A DNA stretch of 47,912 nt from Burkholderiales bacterium. Its GTDB lineage: Bacteria; Pseudomonadota; Gammaproteobacteria; Burkholderiales; Burkholderiaceae_D. Position numbers and translations under genes: made by a program. The stretch lies in the NCBI GenBank assembly GCA_003136595.1, contig PLEY01000058.1:1-47912 (forward strand), read 5' to 3'. Numbering within the stretch: position 1 is the first letter of the stretch; each line of letters starts with the position of its first letter. Shown here piece after piece: positions 33,940 through 42,346 of this stretch. The notes beneath the pieces are model-generated. The model saw nothing but the letters and a program-made list of their open reading frames with translations, did no database searches and had not been told where the DNA came from.

Positions 33940-34004
33940 GGGCACCGCGTGCGACAGCATCCCCGCTCTTGCCCGTCGATTCAGGACCACCTGCTCCAAT
34001 CACG

Positions 34005-36071
34005 ATGTCCAATCCTGCCGATAAGCCCCCGTCCAGCAACTTCCTGCGTGCCCAGATCGAGGCGGATATGGCACGCGGCGTCACCGCGACGCGGCTATGG
34101 TCTGCGCTGCCGGGCACCCATCCGGATGAGCGCTCCCTGGTCGCCGATCCGGCACGCATCCGCACGCGCTTTCCACCGGAGCCGAACGGCTACCTGCATA
34201 TCGGACACGCGAAGTCGATCTGCCTTAATTTCGGACTCGCGCGCGACTATGACGGGGTCTGCCATATGCGCTTTGACGACACCAATCCGGTCAAGGAGGA
34301 ACAGGAGTACGTCGATACGATCCAGGAGACGATCCACTGGCTTGGCTTCAGCTGGGCCGCGCGCGGCTTCGAGATCGAGAAGGGCGCCAGCGTCGACCAC
34401 CTGTATTTCGCGAGCGACTACTTCGAGCCGCTCTACGGGTTCGCTGAATACCTGATCGCCACCGGCCACGCCTTCGTCGACAGCGAGCCGGCCGAGATGA
34501 TCCGCGAGCGGCGCGGCACGCTCACCGCACCGGGTATTGCTTCGCCATTTCGCAATCGCAGCAGCGAGGAGAACCTCAGGCTGTTTCGCGCGATGCGCTC
34601 GGGCGAGTATCCGGACGGAGCCCATGTTCTGCGCGCACGCATCGACATGGCGTCGCCGAACATCAACATGCGCGACCCGGTGCTCTATCGCATCCGCCAC
34701 GCCCACCACCACCGCACGGGCGACGCATGGTGCATCTATCCGATGTACGACTACACGCACTGCATCTCGGATGCGCTCGAAAACATCACGCACTCGATCT
34801 GCACGCTCGAATTCGAGGACCACCGGCCCCTGTACGACTGGGTGCTCGAAAGAATCGTCCCGGTGCTTCGGCCGGTCCAGTTCCGCCGCGCCCTGGACTT
34901 CGTGGCCGGCCTGCGCGAAGCGGGCATCGAAGCGCAGAAGGAATTCGCGCTGCACTGTCACAATTTCAAACACAAGCTGTTCGCAAGCCCAGCGGAAGCC
35001 GAGCTCAGGGCGCTCTTTGAGCGCTGGGAGCACGATCGTGGCGCAGTGCTCGACGACCTGGATTCCTTCTTCCATCTGCTCCTCGAAAACGCGGCCCAGT
35101 TCGCTCCCCTGCTGACTCACGCGCTCGAGGAGCGCATGCCGAATCCCTTCGGGCTGCCCCACCAGCACGAATTCGCGCGCCTGCATCTGAGCTATTTCAT
35201 CAGCAGCAAGCGCAAACTGCTGCAACTGGTCACTGAGGGGCATGTGGACGGCTGGGATGACCCGCGCTTGGCGACCCTGGTCGGCCTGCGCCGCCGCGGC
35301 TACACGCCCGCCAGCATCCAGCTGTTCTGCGAGCGCGTGGGCGTGTCACGCGCCGACAGCTGGATCGACTACAGCGTCCTCGAGCAGGCGGTGCGCGACG
35401 ACCTCGACGAGCAGGCGCCGCGCGCGACCGCGGTCCTCAATCCTGTGAAGTTGATCCTCGACAATTATCCCGAAGGTCAGGAGGAGATCTGCGTCGCGCC
35501 CGTGCATCCCCACCACGAGGCGATGGGGCGGCGCGAGTTTCCCTTCACTCGGGAACTGTGGATCGAGTCAGAGGATTTCACCGAGACGCCCGCCAAGGGT
35601 TATTTCCGGCTCTATCCCGGCAACAAGGTCCGCCTGCGGCACGGCTACGTCATCGAGTGCACCGGCTGCGAGAAGGACAGCGCCGGCCGCATCATCGCCG
35701 TGCACGCGAACTACCTGCCCGAGACTCGCAGCGGCACGAGCGGCGCCGACAGCGTCAAGGTCAAGGGCAATATCCATTGGGTGAGCGCGGCGGGAGCGGC
35801 GAGTGCCGAGGTGCGCCTCTTCGAGCGGCTCTTCACGGATCCCCAGCCCGACGCCGGGGGACGGGACTTCCTCGCGAGCCTGAACCCTGAATCGAAAAAG
35901 GTCGTGACCGCCTACCTGGAGCCCGGACTCGCCCATGCCCTGCCGGGCACGCGCTACCAGTTCGAGCGCCATGGCTATTTCACGGTGGATCACGTCGATT
36001 CGGTGCCGGGCAGGCCGGTCTTCAACCGCATCGTCACGCTCAGGGATTCCTTCGCGCCCGGGAAGAAGTAG
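34005..36071 (+). CDS. glnS: Glutaminyl-tRNA synthetase with an internal insertion
   Basis: Charges tRNA-Gln with glutamine. The class I signatures are NGYLHIGHAKS (HIGH at residues 65-68) and ISSKRKLL in the KMSKS position; RFDDTNPVKEEQEYV, CIYPMYDYTHCISDALENITHSICTLEFEDHRPLYDWVL and the anticodon-binding beta barrels (FTETPAKGYFRLYPGNKVRLRHGYVIECTGCEKD, VKGNIHWVSA) are GlnS-specific. It is 688 residues, against about 550 in E. coli. The excess is an insertion of about 90 residues (294-383, 34884-35153) between YDWVLERIVPVLRPVQF and LPHQHEFARLHLSY, and a shorter N-terminal insertion of about 25 before RIRTRFPPEP. No frame break occurs. The ATG at 34005 is chosen; an upstream TTG at 33969 is less likely. 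Confidence 0.96.
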   Translation: MSNPADKPPSSNFLRAQIEADMARGVTATRLWSALPGTHPDERSLVADPARIRTRFPPEPNGYLHIGHAKSICLNFGLARDYDGVCHMRFDDTNPVKEEQEYVDTIQETIHWLGFSWAARGFEIEKGASVDHLYFASDYFEPLYGFAEYLIATGHAFVDSEPAEMIRERRGTLTAPGIASPFRNRSSEENLRLFRAMRSGEYPDGAHVLRARIDMASPNINMRDPVLYRIRHAHHHRTGDAWCIYPMYDYTHCISDALENITHSICTLEFEDHRPLYDWVLERIVPVLRPVQFRRALDFVAGLREAGIEAQKEFALHCHNFKHKLFASPAEAELRALFERWEHDRGAVLDDLDSFFHLLLENAAQFAPLLTHALEERMPNPFGLPHQHEFARLHLSYFISSKRKLLQLVTEGHVDGWDDPRLATLVGLRRRGYTPASIQLFCERVGVSRADSWIDYSVLEQAVRDDLDEQAPRATAVLNPVKLILDNYPEGQEEICVAPVHPHHEAMGRREFPFTRELWIESEDFTETPAKGYFRLYPGNKVRLRHGYVIECTGCEKDSAGRIIAVHANYLPETRSGTSGADSVKVKGNIHWVSAAGAASAEVRLFERLFTDPQPDAGGRDFLASLNPESKKVVTAYLEPGLAHALPGTRYQFERHGYFTVDHVDSVPGRPVFNRIVTLRDSFAPGKK

Positions 36072-36097
36072 CGCTCGCCTTTGGAGGCGGACTTCGA

Positions 36098-36406
36098 CTA
36101 GGACAGGCCGAGAATCCGGCCGAGCTGGGTCACGTACGCCGCAGCCTTCAGGGCATCGACCTCGACTTCGTCGGTGGCGTCCTTCAGGAGGCCACGCACC
36201 CGGTGCAGATCCTCGGGTCCCACCGGGGTGGTGCCTGCGCCCAGGGACTGGCTGAGGGCCACGACCTCGGCGCGCAGCGCCTCGACGCTGCGCGAGCCGT
36301 TCTTGACCCCCGCGAGGTCAGTCTGCATGGCGGCGATGAGCCGCGACACCTCGGCAAGATCGATCGGTGGCGGGTCGCGCTTCTCGCCCGGGGGCAGATT
36401 GGACAT
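36098..36406 (-). CDS. Hypothetical 102-residue protein
   Basis: Not recognised. A small soluble protein with a proline-rich start (NLPPGEKRDPPPIDLAEV), then three likely amphipathic helices: SRLIAAMQTDLAGVK, VEALRAEVVALSQSLG and VDALKAAAYVTQLGRILG. It has no signal peptide, cysteine or obvious catalytic motif and may be a small coiled-coil or helical-bundle protein. The ATG at 36406 has AAGGAGA seven bases upstream, which strongly supports it being a real gene. It is convergent with glnS (26-base gap) and divergent from the aminopeptidase gene. Confidence 0.72.
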   Translation of the reverse strand: MSNLPPGEKRDPPPIDLAEVSRLIAAMQTDLAGVKNGSRSVEALRAEVVALSQSLGAGTTPVGPEDLHRVRGLLKDATDEVEVDALKAAAYVTQLGRILGLS

Positions 36407-36509
36407 GATGCTGTCTCCTTCGGTGGCCCACACGGTTGCAGGCACCCTGCCAGTGTAGCCCACCCGGTGCTCCGGCATGTGCCGCGTCCCGGGCCCGGTC
36501 CAGGCGCGC

Positions 36510-36515
36510 TAAACT
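36510..36515 (+). promoter_or_regulatory. Putative -10 box TAAACT for aminopeptidase P
   Basis: TAAACT in GCGCTAAACTGGCGG, 22 bases before the ATG at 36538; the third copy of the GCTAAACT context in this window. The predicted leader is very short, consistent with the lack of a ribosome binding site. Confidence 0.38.
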
Positions 36516-36537
36516 GGCGGTTCCTGCCGCTTTCAAG

Positions 36538-38379
36538 ATGCCGCCCATGGATACCCTCGAGTCGTCGCGCGCCACCACGCGCTCCCGGATCGCCGCCCTG
36601 CGCGCGGCCCTGCAGCGCCACCCGGGGCTGTCGGGCTGGATGGTGCCCTCATCCGATCCGCATCTGTCGGAATATCTTCCGGAACGTTGGCGCGCCCGCG
36701 AATGGCTCTCCGGATTCACAGGCTCGGTCGGAACCCTGATCGTCACCCCGGACTTTGCCGGATTGTGGGTCGACAGTCGCTACTGGGTGCAGGCCGAGGC
36801 CCAGCTCGCCGGCACCGGCATCGCCGTGATGCGCATCCCGAGCGCTGCGAGTGCCGCCCATCTCGAGTGGCTGGCCCAGCATCTGCCCGCCGCGTCCCGG
36901 TTCGGGGTCGATGGACGCATCATCGGCATGGGCGCTGCGCGCGCCCTGGGACAGGCGCTGCGGCCCCAGAACATTACGCTCGAAACCGGGATGGATCTCG
37001 TCGATGAGGTCTGGCCCGAGCGCCCCGGCCTGCCGCTGGATCCGGTGTTCGAACACACCGCCGAGTTCGCGCCCCGTAGCCGCACCGACAAGCTGGCCGA
37101 GATCCGCGCGGCAATGCAGGCAGCAGGGGCCCAGTGGCATATCGTCTCGACGCTCGACGACATCGCCTGGATCTTCAATCTGCGGGGTAGCGACGTCAGC
37201 TACAACCCGGTGTTCCTGGCCCACGCGCTGATCGGACCTGAGCGCGCCACGCTGTTCGTGGCCGCGGGCAAGATCTCGCCGGACCTTGCTGCCCGGCTCG
37301 CAGCAGACGGGGTTGAGGTGCTGCCCTATGGCGAAGCCCGCGCCCGCATCGCCCAGCTGGACAAGGTCTCGGTGCTGATCGATCCGAAGCGCATGACCTT
37401 CGGGCTGAGCGAAGCCCTGGGCAAAGGCGTGAGCGTGCTCGAGGCGATCAACCCCTCGACGCTCGCCAAATCGCGGAAGAACCAGGACGAGATCATCCAT
37501 ATCCGCCAGGCCATGGAAGAGGACGGCGCGGCGCTCGCCGAGTTCTTCGCCTGGTTCGAAGCTGCGCAGGGCGTCGAGCGCATCACCGAGCTCACGATCG
37601 ACGAGCAGATCACCGCGGCGCGCGCGCGCCGCCCGGGGTTCGTGTCACCGAGCTTTGCAACCATCGCGGGGTTCAACGCGAACGGCGCCATGCCGCACTA
37701 TCGGGCAACGCCGGAGTCCCACGCGGTCATCGAAGGCGACGGGCTGCTCTTGATCGATTCGGGGGGGCAGTACCGCTACGGCACGACCGACATCACGCGG
37801 GTCGTCCCCATCGGCACCGTCTCGGATCTCCAGCGACGCGACTTCACCCTGGTGCTAAAGGGCATGATCGCCCTGTCCATGGCGACTTTTCCGCGCGGCA
37901 CTCTCTCCCCGCTCCTCGACAGCCTCGCACGGGCGCCCATCTGGGCCGGGGGCTCCGACTATGGCCACGGGACGGGTCACGGTGTCGGGTATTTTCTGAA
38001 CGTCCATGAGGGACCGCAGGTCATCTCGCCGTATGCCAGCGTCGAGGCCAGCACAGCCATGCAGCCGGGCATGATCACCTCGAACGAGCCGGGCCTGTAT
38101 CGCGCCGGGCGCTGGGGTGTGCGCATCGAGAATCTGGTTCTGAACGTCCCCGCGCAAATCACGGAGTTTGGCGAGTTCCTGCGCTTTGAGACCCTGACCC
38201 TGTGCCCGATCGATACGCGCTGCATCGAGCGCGAACTGTTGCGCCCTGACGAGATCGCCTGGCTCGACGATTACCACCGCACGGTCCGCACGCGCCTGTC
38301 TCCCCATCTGAAGGGAGCGGCGCTCGCGTGGCTGGAACTGCGAACCCAGGCACTTCAGCCGTACTCGCGCAAAGGGTGA
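36538..38379 (+). CDS. Xaa-Pro aminopeptidase, M24B family, three-domain type
   Basis: A 613-residue aminopeptidase P that removes an N-terminal residue preceding proline. The layout is the long, eukaryote-like APP1 form: two creatinase-like N domains (from WMVPSSDPHLSEYLPERWRAREWLSGFTGSVG), the pita-bread catalytic domain, and the short C-terminal M24 domain. The metal ligands are the two Asp in LLIDSGGQYRYGTTDITR, His in GHGVGYFLNVHEGP, and the two Glu in ITSNEPGLYRAGRWGVRIENL. The long form is common in beta- and alphaproteobacteria beside the 440-residue PepP. Two ATGs at 36538 and 36547 are in frame; neither has a ribosome binding site, and I take the first because the TAAACT box is 22 bases upstream. 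Confidence 0.93.
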   Translation: MPPMDTLESSRATTRSRIAALRAALQRHPGLSGWMVPSSDPHLSEYLPERWRAREWLSGFTGSVGTLIVTPDFAGLWVDSRYWVQAEAQLAGTGIAVMRIPSAASAAHLEWLAQHLPAASRFGVDGRIIGMGAARALGQALRPQNITLETGMDLVDEVWPERPGLPLDPVFEHTAEFAPRSRTDKLAEIRAAMQAAGAQWHIVSTLDDIAWIFNLRGSDVSYNPVFLAHALIGPERATLFVAAGKISPDLAARLAADGVEVLPYGEARARIAQLDKVSVLIDPKRMTFGLSEALGKGVSVLEAINPSTLAKSRKNQDEIIHIRQAMEEDGAALAEFFAWFEAAQGVERITELTIDEQITAARARRPGFVSPSFATIAGFNANGAMPHYRATPESHAVIEGDGLLLIDSGGQYRYGTTDITRVVPIGTVSDLQRRDFTLVLKGMIALSMATFPRGTLSPLLDSLARAPIWAGGSDYGHGTGHGVGYFLNVHEGPQVISPYASVEASTAMQPGMITSNEPGLYRAGRWGVRIENLVLNVPAQITEFGEFLRFETLTLCPIDTRCIERELLRPDEIAWLDDYHRTVRTRLSPHLKGAALAWLELRTQALQPYSRKG

Positions 38380-38418
38380 TGCGGACCCACGCGCGAGGTG
38401 AGATGCGCCTGCGCGCTG

Positions 38419-40080
38419 CTACTGCAGTGCCTTGAAGCGGATGCGGCTCGGCTTGGCCGCCTCTTCGCCCAGGCGCTTTTTCTTGTCGGCCTCGTATTCC
38501 TGGTAGTTGCCATCAAAAAAGGTGACCTTCGAGTCCCCCTCGAAGGCAAGGATGTGCGTGGCGATGCGATCGAGGAACCAGCGGTCGTGGGAGATGACGA
38601 GAACGCTGCCGGGGAACTCCAGGAGGGCATCCTCGAGCGCACGCAGCGTCTCCACGTCCAGATCGTTCGAGGGCTCGTCGAGCAGCAGCACGTTGCCGCC
38701 TGACAGGAGCGTCTTGGCCAGATGCAGACGCCCGCGCTCGCCTCCGGAGAGATTGCCGACCAGTTTCTGCTGGTCGCCCCCCTTGAAATTGAAGCGACCC
38801 AGGTAGGCCCGCGAGGGCATCTCGAACTTGCCCACGGTCAATATGTCGGCGCCCCCTGAGACGTCCTCGAACACCGTCTTCGCGTCGTCCAGGGACTCGC
38901 GCGACTGTTCGACAAAGGCCATCTTGACGGTCGCGCCGACCACGAGGGTGCCGCTGTCGGGCTTCTCACGACCGGCGATCATGCGAAACAGCGTCGATTT
39001 GCCCGCACCGTTGGGCCCGATGATGCCCACGATCGCGCCAGGCGGCACGGTGAAGCTCAGGTCATCGATCAGCAGGCGATCCCCGAAGGCCTTCCTCACG
39101 TTCTTGAACTCGAGCACGGCGTTGCCGAGCCTCTCGGCGACCGGGATGAAGATCTCGTGGGTCTCGTTGCGTTTCTGATATTCGTGGGAACTCAGCTCCT
39201 CGAAGCGCGCAAGCCTTGCCTTGCTCTTGGCCTGGCGGGCCTTGGGATTCTGCCGAACCCACTCCAGTTCGGTCTTGATCGCCTTCTGGCGGGCTGACTC
39301 TCCGGCCTCCTCCTGACGCAGGCGCTCGCCCTTCTGGTCGAGCCAGGAGCTGTAGTTGCCCTTCCAGGGGATGCCGTGGCCGCGGTCGAGCTCGAGGATC
39401 CATTCGGCCGCGTTGTCGAGGAAATAGCGGTCATGGGTGACGGCGACGACCGTGCCGGGGAATTTCTGCAGAAACTGCTCCAGCCAGTCCACGCTCTCGG
39501 CGTCGAGGTGGTTGGTCGGCTCATCGAGCAGCAGCATGTCAGGTTTGGACAGGAGGAGCCGGCACAGCGCCACGCGGCGCTTCTCGCCACCCGACAGGGG
39601 TCCGATCAGCGCGTCCCACGGCGGCAGGCGCAGCGCGTCGGCGGCAATTTCGAGCTGGTGCTCGGAGTCGTTTCCGGCGGCGGCCAGAATGGCCTCGTAG
39701 CGCGCCTGTTCGGCCGCGAGCTTGTCGAAATCGGCATCGGGCTCTGCATAGGCCGCGTAGACTTCCTCAAGCTTGGCCTTGGCCTCGAGAATCTCGGCTA
39801 AGCCCTCCTCGACGATGGCACGCACGGTCTTTGCGGCGTCGAGCAGGGGTTCCTGGGGCAGGTAGCCCACCTTGATGCCGGGCATGGGTATCGCTTCGCC
39901 GACGATGTCGGTGTCAACGCCCGCCATGATCTTCAGAAGGCTCGACTTGCCTGAGCCATTGAGCCCCAGCACCCCGATCTTCGCCCCCGGAAAGAAAGAC
40001 AGCGAGATGTCCTTCAGGATCACGCGTTTGGGCGGCACCACCTTGCCCACGCGATTCATCGTGTATACGTATTGAGCCAT
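38419..40080 (-). CDS. ettA: Energy-dependent translational throttle protein EttA
   Basis: A 553-residue ABC-F protein that binds the ribosomal E site and gates the first elongation step according to ATP/ADP levels. It has two nucleotide-binding domains: GLNGSGKSS and LSGGEKRRVAL with LLLDEPTNHLDAES in the first, GPNGAGKST and LSGGERGRLHL with LLLDEPSNDLDVET in the second. The EttA-specific start MAQYVYTMNRVGKVVPPKR and the toeprint-like linker (EEAGESARQKAIKTELEWVRQNPKARQAKSKARLARFEEL) are both present. The ATG at 40080 begins exactly at MAQYVYTMNRV; the longer frame upstream is not used. Convergent with the aminopeptidase gene, 39 bases apart. Confidence 0.97.
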   Translation of the reverse strand: MAQYVYTMNRVGKVVPPKRVILKDISLSFFPGAKIGVLGLNGSGKSSLLKIMAGVDTDIVGEAIPMPGIKVGYLPQEPLLDAAKTVRAIVEEGLAEILEAKAKLEEVYAAYAEPDADFDKLAAEQARYEAILAAAGNDSEHQLEIAADALRLPPWDALIGPLSGGEKRRVALCRLLLSKPDMLLLDEPTNHLDAESVDWLEQFLQKFPGTVVAVTHDRYFLDNAAEWILELDRGHGIPWKGNYSSWLDQKGERLRQEEAGESARQKAIKTELEWVRQNPKARQAKSKARLARFEELSSHEYQKRNETHEIFIPVAERLGNAVLEFKNVRKAFGDRLLIDDLSFTVPPGAIVGIIGPNGAGKSTLFRMIAGREKPDSGTLVVGATVKMAFVEQSRESLDDAKTVFEDVSGGADILTVGKFEMPSRAYLGRFNFKGGDQQKLVGNLSGGERGRLHLAKTLLSGGNVLLLDEPSNDLDVETLRALEDALLEFPGSVLVISHDRWFLDRIATHILAFEGDSKVTFFDGNYQEYEADKKKRLGEEAAKPSRIRFKALQ

Positions 40081-40249
40081 GTAGAGGCCTTGGGGCCGGT
40101 CCTTCGGGTCAGTGCGCTGCCAGAAACAGCGCTGCCAAACCCGAAGCTTAACCGATGCCAGGGGCACCCGTCCGTAGGGCGCTCTGGGCGGGCGCCAGGT
40201 CCCCCAGGCGCGGCCAGCGCGCACCGGCCCGGCGGCCGGGGCTTGCGTG

Positions 40250-41395
40250 CTAGTCGCGAAAGCGCCGGTCGGGGAGGATCATCGTCAGCTCCACAAAGCG
40301 CGAGCCACTGTGATCATGGGGATTGAACGAGACATCGAAGCCACCCCCGTCGAAATTGGCGGGATTGATCGTCTCGAGCGCGGAGATGAGGCCCTCGCGC
40401 GTCAGGTTCGGCCCGGCCCGGCGCACCCCCTCGGTGAAGACGCGTGCGGCGATGTAGCCTTCGAGGCTCGAATAGTCGATCTTGTCGCCCTTGCCGGCGG
40501 CCTTCATGGCGTGCTGGAACTCGCGCACCACGGGCAAATTGGCCTTCCACGGAAACGGCACGACCTGGGAGATGACCACGCCCGGTCCGGACTCGTTCAG
40601 AACGTTGGCGAGCGCCTGGCTGCCCACGAACGAGACGTTGTAGAACTGGCCGGTATAGCCTTGCGCCTTCATCTCGCGGATCAGGGCCGCGCAGGACTGA
40701 TAGGCGCTGATCTGGATGATGACAGCCGGCTGCTTGGGCAGAAGCGCAGCGACCGCCTTGGCGACATCGGTGCTGTTGCGCTCGACGGTGGCGGTCGCGG
40801 AGATCTTCAGGTTGCGGCGCTGCATCGCGCGCTGCACGCCCGCCAGGCCCGCCTGGCCATAGGCATCGTTCTGGTAGAACACGGCGACATCGGTGATCGA
40901 CAGATTGGCCAGCTGGTCGATGAGATGCTCGGTCTCATCGTAGTACCCGGCGCGCAGATTGAACACGTAGCGATTGATCGGATTGCGCAGGCTCTCGGCA
41001 CCGGTGTAGGGTGCAAAGAAGGGCACGTGCTCGCGCGTGAAGATCGGCATGGCGGCATTGGAGGTCGGCGTGCCGACATAGCCAAACAGGGCAAAGACAT
41101 GGTCCTCATCGATCAGCTTTTGCGTGTTGATCGCCGCCAGATCGGCCTCGTAGCGGTCGTCTGCGGTGGTGATCTTGATCTTGCGACCGTTCACACCGCC
41201 GGCAGCATTGATGGCGTCGAAGTACACTTCGGCACCCAGGTTGTACTGGATCCCCAGTTGGGCCGCGGCACCCGTGAACGGCGCCGACTGTCCGAGCAGG
41301 ATGCGATTGTCTGTCACGCCGACCTCGGCAGCCGAAGTCCACGCGGAAGCCAGTCCGCATAGGCAAAATAGCAGGGCGTTCAGTCGATTTTGCAT
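40250..41395 (-). CDS. ABC transporter substrate-binding protein, branched-chain amino-acid type
   Basis: A 381-residue periplasmic binding protein of the LivJ/Peripla_BP_6 family. A signal peptide covers residues 1-23 (NALLFCLCGLASAWTSAAE). VTDNRILLGQSAPFTGAAAQLGIQYNLGAEVYFDAINAAGGVNGRKI, FALFGYVGTPTSNAAMPIFTREHVPFFAPYTGAESLR and VAVFYQNDAYGQAGLAGV follow the family. It likely binds an amino acid, amide or aromatic acid; the ligand cannot be read. No permease or ATPase genes are beside it, so it is an orphan or works with distant components, as is common in betaproteobacteria. The ATG at 41395 has GGTGAAG upstream. It could be co-oriented with ettA but a 169-base gap separates them. Confidence 0.88.
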   Translation of the reverse strand: MQNRLNALLFCLCGLASAWTSAAEVGVTDNRILLGQSAPFTGAAAQLGIQYNLGAEVYFDAINAAGGVNGRKIKITTADDRYEADLAAINTQKLIDEDHVFALFGYVGTPTSNAAMPIFTREHVPFFAPYTGAESLRNPINRYVFNLRAGYYDETEHLIDQLANLSITDVAVFYQNDAYGQAGLAGVQRAMQRRNLKISATATVERNSTDVAKAVAALLPKQPAVIIQISAYQSCAALIREMKAQGYTGQFYNVSFVGSQALANVLNESGPGVVISQVVPFPWKANLPVVREFQHAMKAAGKGDKIDYSSLEGYIAARVFTEGVRRAGPNLTREGLISALETINPANFDGGGFDVSFNPHDHSGSRFVELTMILPDRRFRD

Positions 41396-41604
41396 GGTCT
41401 TCACCAAAAGAAGTCAGCACGAGCCGAGATTCTTACCCAGGTCGTGCTCGCCGTGAATGGGCAAGCGCGGTGCGTCCGATGAACGGCATGCGGTGCGCAC
41501 CCGCCATCTAGGATTTTTCCTGGGTGACCTAGAACCCCGCAGACGTGTCGCCGGCGCCGCGACGAGGGGCCATTTTCAGAGGGAAGAGGGGAGTTCGATC
41601 CGCC

Positions 41605-42147
41605 ATGGCACTGAAGTCGACCATCTTCAAAATCGAGCTCCAGGTATCGGACATTGACCGTGTGCATTACGCCACTTATCCGTTGACAATTGCCCGGCAT
41701 CCCTCGGAAACCGACGAGCGCATGATGCTGCGCGTCCTCGCGTTTGCCCTCTATGCCACGGAGCGCCTGACGTTTTGCAAGGGCTTGTCCGACAGCGACG
41801 AACCCGAGCTTTGGCAGACGGACCTGACCGGCGCGATCGAGCTGTGGATCGAACTGGGTGCGCCGGATGCGCGCCGCCTGCAGAAAGCCACGGGGCGCTC
41901 GGCGAAGGTGGTGGTGCTGGCCTATGGGCGCAACAGCGATGCCTGGTGGCGTGGAGTCCTGAGCGCCTTCCCCCGGGCGCGCGACATCGAGGCATATGCC
42001 ATCGATGCCGAGGCGTGCGCGGAGCTCGCCCGTCTGGTCGAGCGCAACATGCACCTGCAATGTACGATCCAGGAAGGCATGGTGTGGATGAGCAATGCGC
42101 ACGCGACGGTGGCGCTGACCCCGCGCCGGCTGCTCGCCACGCCTTAA
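41605..42147 (+). CDS. YaeQ family protein
   Basis: A 180-residue cytoplasmic protein of the YaeQ family, a PD-(D/E)XK nuclease-like fold. The start MALKSTIFKIELQVSDIDRVHYATYPLTIARHPSETDERMMLRVLAFALYA, DLTGAIELWIELGAPD and KVVVLAYGRN are diagnostic, with the D-E-K-like residues of the fold around ELWIELG and the next strand. Its physiological role is not established; early reports linked it to suppression of loss of the antiterminator RfaH. The ATG at 41605 begins at the standard family start and has GAGGGGAG 18 bases upstream. It is divergent from the binding-protein gene and 199 bases from rhlE. Confidence 0.9.
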   Translation: MALKSTIFKIELQVSDIDRVHYATYPLTIARHPSETDERMMLRVLAFALYATERLTFCKGLSDSDEPELWQTDLTGAIELWIELGAPDARRLQKATGRSAKVVVLAYGRNSDAWWRGVLSAFPRARDIEAYAIDAEACAELARLVERNMHLQCTIQEGMVWMSNAHATVALTPRRLLATP

Positions 42148-42200
42148 GGCCGTGCCAGCCCCGAAAGCCGCGCCGAGCGCACCCGCAACGGGAACGCAAC

Positions 42201-42209
42201 TGGTATAAT
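42201..42209 (+). promoter_or_regulatory. Extended -10 promoter TGGTATAAT
   Basis: A perfect TATAAT at 42204-42209 preceded by TG at the extended -10 position, between yaeQ and rhlE. This is the strongest promoter-like site on the plus strand of the window. No -35 is evident, as usual for extended -10 promoters. The predicted start of transcription is near 42216. Confidence 0.65.
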
Positions 42210-42215
42210 TTGGTC

Positions 42216-42284
42216 TTGCGATCGTCATTGCCAGTCCCCGGATCGCAGTCAATTCTGACGATACGGCCCTTCGGGCCGTTTTTC
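42216..42284 (+). ncRNA. Candidate small RNA or attenuated leader upstream of rhlE
   Basis: Between the extended -10 site and an intrinsic terminator lies a stretch of about 69 bases with no reading frame. TGCGATC at 42217-42223 pairs perfectly with GATCGCA at 42241-42247, and GTCA at 42224-42227 can pair with TGAC at 42256-42259; the two helices cross, suggesting a pseudoknot or two exclusive folds. The 3' end is the terminator hairpin with its T-run. It could be a free-standing small RNA of about 70 nucleotides or the terminated form of a leader that controls rhlE. No known family is recognised. Confidence 0.5.
42263..42284 (+). terminator. Intrinsic terminator
   Basis: A seven-base stem (ACGGCCC with GGGCCGT) around a TTC loop, followed directly by TTTTTCTT, a textbook Rho-independent terminator. 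It lies 63 bases upstream of the rhlE ATG and downstream of the extended -10 site, so it ends the candidate small RNA or attenuates rhlE; it could also terminate yaeQ transcripts. Confidence 0.85.
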
Positions 42285-42346
42285 TTCCTTGCCCAAGACT
42301 GGCCCGCTCTCCAGCGCGTTCGGGCGAGTCCTTACAAAGACCTGTC

